Assembly (NCBI RefSeq): GCF_035920345.1
Contig: NZ_CP109149.1
Location: forward strand, 8,308,001-8,372,000
Source: Nocardia vinacea
Lineage (GTDB): Bacteria > Actinomycetota > Actinomycetes > Mycobacteriales > Mycobacteriaceae
Direction: 5' to 3'
DNA length: 64,000 nucleotides
Shown: positions 60,898-64,000 of the stretch, one piece after another
How the letters are laid out: every line of letters starts with the position of its first letter
Position numbering within the stretch: the first letter of the stretch is position 1
Notes under the pieces: generated by a model
Seen by the model: the letters and a program-made list of their open reading frames with translations, nothing else
Told to the model about the DNA's origin: nothing
Databases searched by the model: none
Position numbers and translations under genes: made by a program

Positions 60898-63705
60898 ATG
60901 CTGCACGGTCTGTGGTCGCCGGGATCGGGCTTGCTGCTCTGGCAGGAGGCCCCGGTCGCGCTACCCGAACCGTTGGGCGGGGTGCTGACGGCGTCGAAGT
61001 TCCGGCATCGGGCGCAGGTACTGGTCAGCGGGTCGCAGGAGGCGACCGAGCAGGTCAGGGCCCATGCGATGGTGCCCGCGGCGGCCGCGGTCGCGCTACG
61101 ACAGCGGCTGCCGGTCGATGCGGTTTCGGGGGATCTGCGGTTTCTCGCGCATGTAGCGCACGGTGTCGAGCGGTGGGTGCGGGCCGGGCGGGTGGTGCCC
61201 GAGTTGCGCCGCGACGACGGGCAGTGGTGGGTGCGCTGGCGTTTGGTCGGCGGCGAGCGTCAGCGTGCCTGGCTGGCGGAGTTGGCGGTGGCCATGCCGC
61301 CCGCACTGCGCGTCGCGGGGAAGCCGGGGATGCTGCTCGAGGATATGGTCACCGAACTCGCCGATCCGATCGTCCGGGAGCTGATGGATCCACCGCCGTC
61401 GGAGCATCCGCTGGTGGCCGCACTCATCGGTGACGTCGCCCTGGATGGCGGCAGCCATCAGCTGGCCGAGGTGCTGGAACGCTGGCGGGCGAGTCTGACC
61501 GGGGACGAGCCCGAGTTGGTGCTGCGCCTGTTGGAGCCCGAGGGCGATATCGCGCTCGGCGAGGCCGATACCGATACCGATGACGTGGTGGCGCTGTGGC
61601 GACTGCAGGTCTGTCTGCGCACCGATGGTGAAGCGCCGAATCCGGTTCCGCTGCTCGGTGATCCGGTGCTGGTCCGCACCGCGATCGAGAAGCTGGGGGA
61701 GGCGACGCGGGCCTATCCGCGCCTGCGCGACCTGCCGAACGATCCGCAGTCGATGGACCTGCTGCTGCCGACCGAGGTGGTCGCGGATCTGGTCGAACAC
61801 GGCGCACACGCGCTGCAGGCGGCGGGTGTGCGGTTGTTGCTGCCGCGCGCTTGGAATATCAGCGCCCCGACCATGCGGCTACGTGTGGAGAGCGCCGTTC
61901 CCGCCGCCGAGAGCACCGTCGGCATGCGCGGACTCGTCTCCTACCGCTGGGAACTCGCCCTCGGCGATACCGTGCTGACCAAGGCCGAGATGGAACGGCT
62001 GGTCCGCTCGAAATCGGATCTGGTGCAGCTGCGCGGCGAATGGGTGCAGGCCGACCACAAGATGCTGGCCGCCGCCGCCCGCTATGTCGCCGCCCATCTC
62101 GACGACACCGAAATCACCTTCGCCGATCTGGTCGGTGAACTCGTCACCGGCCATGTCGAGAAGGTTCCGATCACCGAGGTCAGCGCAACCGGTTGGGCCG
62201 CGGACCTTTTGGACCAGACCCGCGACCCGGTACCGGTGAGTCCGCCGGTCGGTTTGAAGGCACAGTTGCGGCCGTATCAGGAGCGTGGGTTGGCCTGGCT
62301 CGCCACCATGAGTCGCTACGGGGTGGGCGGAATCCTTGCCGATGACATGGGCCTGGGTAAGACAGTGCAGGTCTTGGCCCTGCTCGTGCACGAGCGCGAG
62401 GGGACCGACGGTTCCGGGCCGACGCTGCTTGTGAGCCCGATGTCGGTCGTCGGCAACTGGCAGCGCGAGGCGCAGCGATTCGCCCCTGATCTGCGGGTTT
62501 TGGTGCACCACGGTGTCGGCCGCAAGTCAGGTACGGATCTGGACGAAGCCGTCGCGGACGCGGATCTGGTGATCACCACCTATTCGCTCCTGGCAAGGGA
62601 CACAGCCGAATTGGCGCGGCAGCAGTGGGATCGCGTGGTGCTCGACGAGGCGCAGCACATCAAGAACGCGGGGACCAGACAGGCGAAGGCAGCGCGGGCA
62701 GTACCTGCCCGACATCGGTTGGCGCTCACCGGAACTCCGGTGGAGAACCGCCTCGAAGAATTGCGCTCGATTCTGGACTTCACGATGCCGAAGGTGCTCG
62801 GTAGCGCACAGACTTTCCGTGCCCGGTTCGCTGTTCCGATCGAACGCGATCGGGACGAGAACGCCATCAGCCGGCTGCGCACCGTCACGCAGCCGTTCGT
62901 GTTGCGCCGGGTGAAAACCGATCCGGCCGTCATCAGCGATCTGCCGGAGAAACTGGAAATGACGGTGCGCGCCAACCTGACCGTGGAGCAGGCGGCGCTG
63001 TACCAGGCGGTCGTCGACGACATGATGACCAAACTGAAGGATGCGAAGGGTATGGCGCGCAAGGGCGCGGTACTCGGCGCGCTGACCCGGCTCAAACAGG
63101 TCTGCAACCATCCCGCGCATTTCCTCGGCGACGGCTCCGGGGTGCTGCACCGCGGCAGTCACCGCTCCGGCAAACTCGCCCTGGTGGAGGACGTCCTCGA
63201 CGCGGTGCTGGCAGATGGCGAGAAGGCGTTGCTGTTCACTCAGTTCCGCGAATTCGGTGAGCTCATCGCGCCCTATCTGACCGAGCGCTTCGGTACGAAG
63301 ATCCCGTTCCTGCACGGTGGCGTGCCGAAGAAACAGCGCGACACCATGGTCGAGCGCTTCCAGGAACCGGATGGCCCATCGCTGATGCTGTTGTCGCTCA
63401 AGGCCGGTGGCACCGGCCTGAACCTCACGGCGGCCAACCATGTTGTGCACCTGGATCGTTGGTGGAATCCGGCCGTCGAGAACCAGGCCACCGACCGCGC
63501 CTTCCGGATCGGTCAGCAGCGCAATGTGCAGGTGCGCAAACTGATCTGCGTCGACACCATCGAGGAGAAGATCGACGAAATGATCAGCGGCAAACGCCAA
63601 CTCGCTGATCTGGCCATCGGTGCGGGCGAGAACTGGATCACCGAATTGAGCACGGACGAACTGCACCGGCTCTTCGCCCTCGGCGCGGAGGCGGTCGGCG
63701 ATTGA
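60898..63705 (+). CDS. SNF2/RapA-family helicase
   Basis: 935 residues from ATG 60898. The N-terminal 470 residues lack a recognised domain apart from an SNF2-associated region. SNF2 core: Walker A DDMGLGKT (482-489), DEAQ box 583-586, AGTRQAKAARAVPARHRLAL, and the helicase C end with TGLNLTAANHVVHLDRWWNP, then DRAFRIGQQRNVQVRKLICV (about 865). ATP-driven dsDNA translocase acting on DNA-protein complexes, similar to mycobacterial HelZ. Its stop overlaps the start of the next gene, which encodes a SWIM zinc-finger protein, a common actinobacterial pairing. Confidence 0.92.
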   Translation: MLHGLWSPGSGLLLWQEAPVALPEPLGGVLTASKFRHRAQVLVSGSQEATEQVRAHAMVPAAAAVALRQRLPVDAVSGDLRFLAHVAHGVERWVRAGRVVPELRRDDGQWWVRWRLVGGERQRAWLAELAVAMPPALRVAGKPGMLLEDMVTELADPIVRELMDPPPSEHPLVAALIGDVALDGGSHQLAEVLERWRASLTGDEPELVLRLLEPEGDIALGEADTDTDDVVALWRLQVCLRTDGEAPNPVPLLGDPVLVRTAIEKLGEATRAYPRLRDLPNDPQSMDLLLPTEVVADLVEHGAHALQAAGVRLLLPRAWNISAPTMRLRVESAVPAAESTVGMRGLVSYRWELALGDTVLTKAEMERLVRSKSDLVQLRGEWVQADHKMLAAAARYVAAHLDDTEITFADLVGELVTGHVEKVPITEVSATGWAADLLDQTRDPVPVSPPVGLKAQLRPYQERGLAWLATMSRYGVGGILADDMGLGKTVQVLALLVHEREGTDGSGPTLLVSPMSVVGNWQREAQRFAPDLRVLVHHGVGRKSGTDLDEAVADADLVITTYSLLARDTAELARQQWDRVVLDEAQHIKNAGTRQAKAARAVPARHRLALTGTPVENRLEELRSILDFTMPKVLGSAQTFRARFAVPIERDRDENAISRLRTVTQPFVLRRVKTDPAVISDLPEKLEMTVRANLTVEQAALYQAVVDDMMTKLKDAKGMARKGAVLGALTRLKQVCNHPAHFLGDGSGVLHRGSHRSGKLALVEDVLDAVLADGEKALLFTQFREFGELIAPYLTERFGTKIPFLHGGVPKKQRDTMVERFQEPDGPSLMLLSLKAGGTGLNLTAANHVVHLDRWWNPAVENQATDRAFRIGQQRNVQVRKLICVDTIEEKIDEMISGKRQLADLAIGAGENWITELSTDELHRLFALGAEAVGD

Positions 63706-64000
63706 GCCCATTCGAGGACTACAGCAAGTACGGCAAACGCCGCCCGGTGCGCGGCGGGGTCGAAGCACGCAGTCGCCGTGGCGGATTCGGACGCACCTGG
63801 TGGGGCAAGGCGCTGATCGAGGCGGTCGAGCAAATGGCCGAACCCGGTCGACTCGCGCGCGGTCGCACCTACGCCAGGGCCGGACAGGTCGTGAGCTATC
63901 GGATCGAACCCGGTGCGGTCACCGCGGAAGTCCAAGGTAGTCAGCCGCGCCCGTTCACCTCGGTGTTCGCCATCCGGCCACTGCGCGACGAGGAACTCGA
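63702..64000 (+). CDS. SWIM zinc-finger family protein, N-terminal fragment
   Basis: From TTG 63702 to the window end, about 99 residues, 3' part outside. The N-terminus (FEDYSKYGKRRPVRGGVEAR, then GRTWWGKALIEAVEQMAEPG, and RGRTYARAGQVVSYRIEPGA) matches the actinobacterial SWIM family, whose CxCx(n)CxH zinc motif lies further downstream and is not seen here. TTGA overlap with the helicase stop implies translational coupling and joint function. Confidence 0.85.
   Translation, partial: MSPFEDYSKYGKRRPVRGGVEARSRRGGFGRTWWGKALIEAVEQMAEPGRLARGRTYARAGQVVSYRIEPGAVTAEVQGSQPRPFTSVFAIRPLRDEEL

Overview
The window looks like a chromosomal segment of a high-GC actinobacterium of the Mycobacteriales, most likely Nocardia or a close relative. 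The grounds are strong G/C bias at third codon positions, many GTG starts, several leaderless-looking starts (a TANNNT box six or seven bases before the start codon), mycothiol-dependent-isomerase and mycobacterial-type acyl-CoA carboxylase genes, and gene order. Much of 1-37.7 kb follows the order I recall for the M. tuberculosis block Rv3274c-Rv3296: lhr, pcd/lrpA/lat, accA3, sseA, maf, accE5, accD5, birA, a PH-domain membrane protein, a GtrA protein, purK, purE, fadE25. I see no rRNA, prophage, insertion sequence or CRISPR array.

Layout. 0-5.4 kb: 5'-part of the Lhr helicase, a histidine phosphatase with an altered RHG motif, and a TetR/patatin/short-chain dehydrogenase group. 5.5-10.4 kb: a large fused indolepyruvate ferredoxin oxidoreductase, an unusual gene-free stretch with a degenerate ~18-bp repeat array, a DUF3761 lipoprotein and an initiator tRNA. 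10.5-14.1 kb: lysine catabolism (lat, pcd) with an Lrp regulator and palindromic operator candidates. 14.2-21.5 kb: a beta-propeller lipoprotein, a DUF1707 membrane protein, two adjacent transmembrane Ser/Thr kinases and a second patatin. 21.6-29.4 kb: acyl-CoA carboxylase (accA3, accD5, accE5) with biotin ligase, maf and two regulators or sulfur-transfer genes. 29.5-37.7 kb: acyl-ACP desaturase, a membrane protein plus two-component system, purK/purE, and a TetR/fadE25 unit.

37.8-46.6 kb: a small acetyltransferase, a GlcD-type oxidase, a GtrA protein, an operon of peptidase E-like/mycothiol-dependent-type/HIT genes, and the proton-translocating transhydrogenase operon pntAa-pntAb-pntB closed by a strong hairpin. 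46.0-52.4 kb: TetR with mirrored operators beside an LLM-class oxidoreductase gene that is frameshifted, an MFS transporter, NmrA-like and AraC-like genes, a thioesterase and a HicBA toxin-antitoxin pair. 52.4-56.0 kb: an Lrp regulator divergent from a branched-chain 2-oxoacid dehydrogenase operon (E1 alpha, E1 beta, E2). 56-64 kb: DUF899, secreted HNH nuclease lipoprotein, rhodanese, BenE-type transporter, DUF3224, a SNF2 helicase and the start of a SWIM zinc-finger gene.

Functionally, lysine and branched-chain amino-acid catabolism, acyl-CoA carboxylation, desaturation and beta-oxidation point to a lipid- and amino-acid-rich metabolism. The least explained items are the repeat array at 9.2-9.4 kb, the SseA rhodanese with Ser in place of its catalytic Cys and no gene between it and accA3, the frameshifted oxidoreductase, the long inverted repeat between accD5 and accE5, and the two kinases with opposite strand composition in their linkers.
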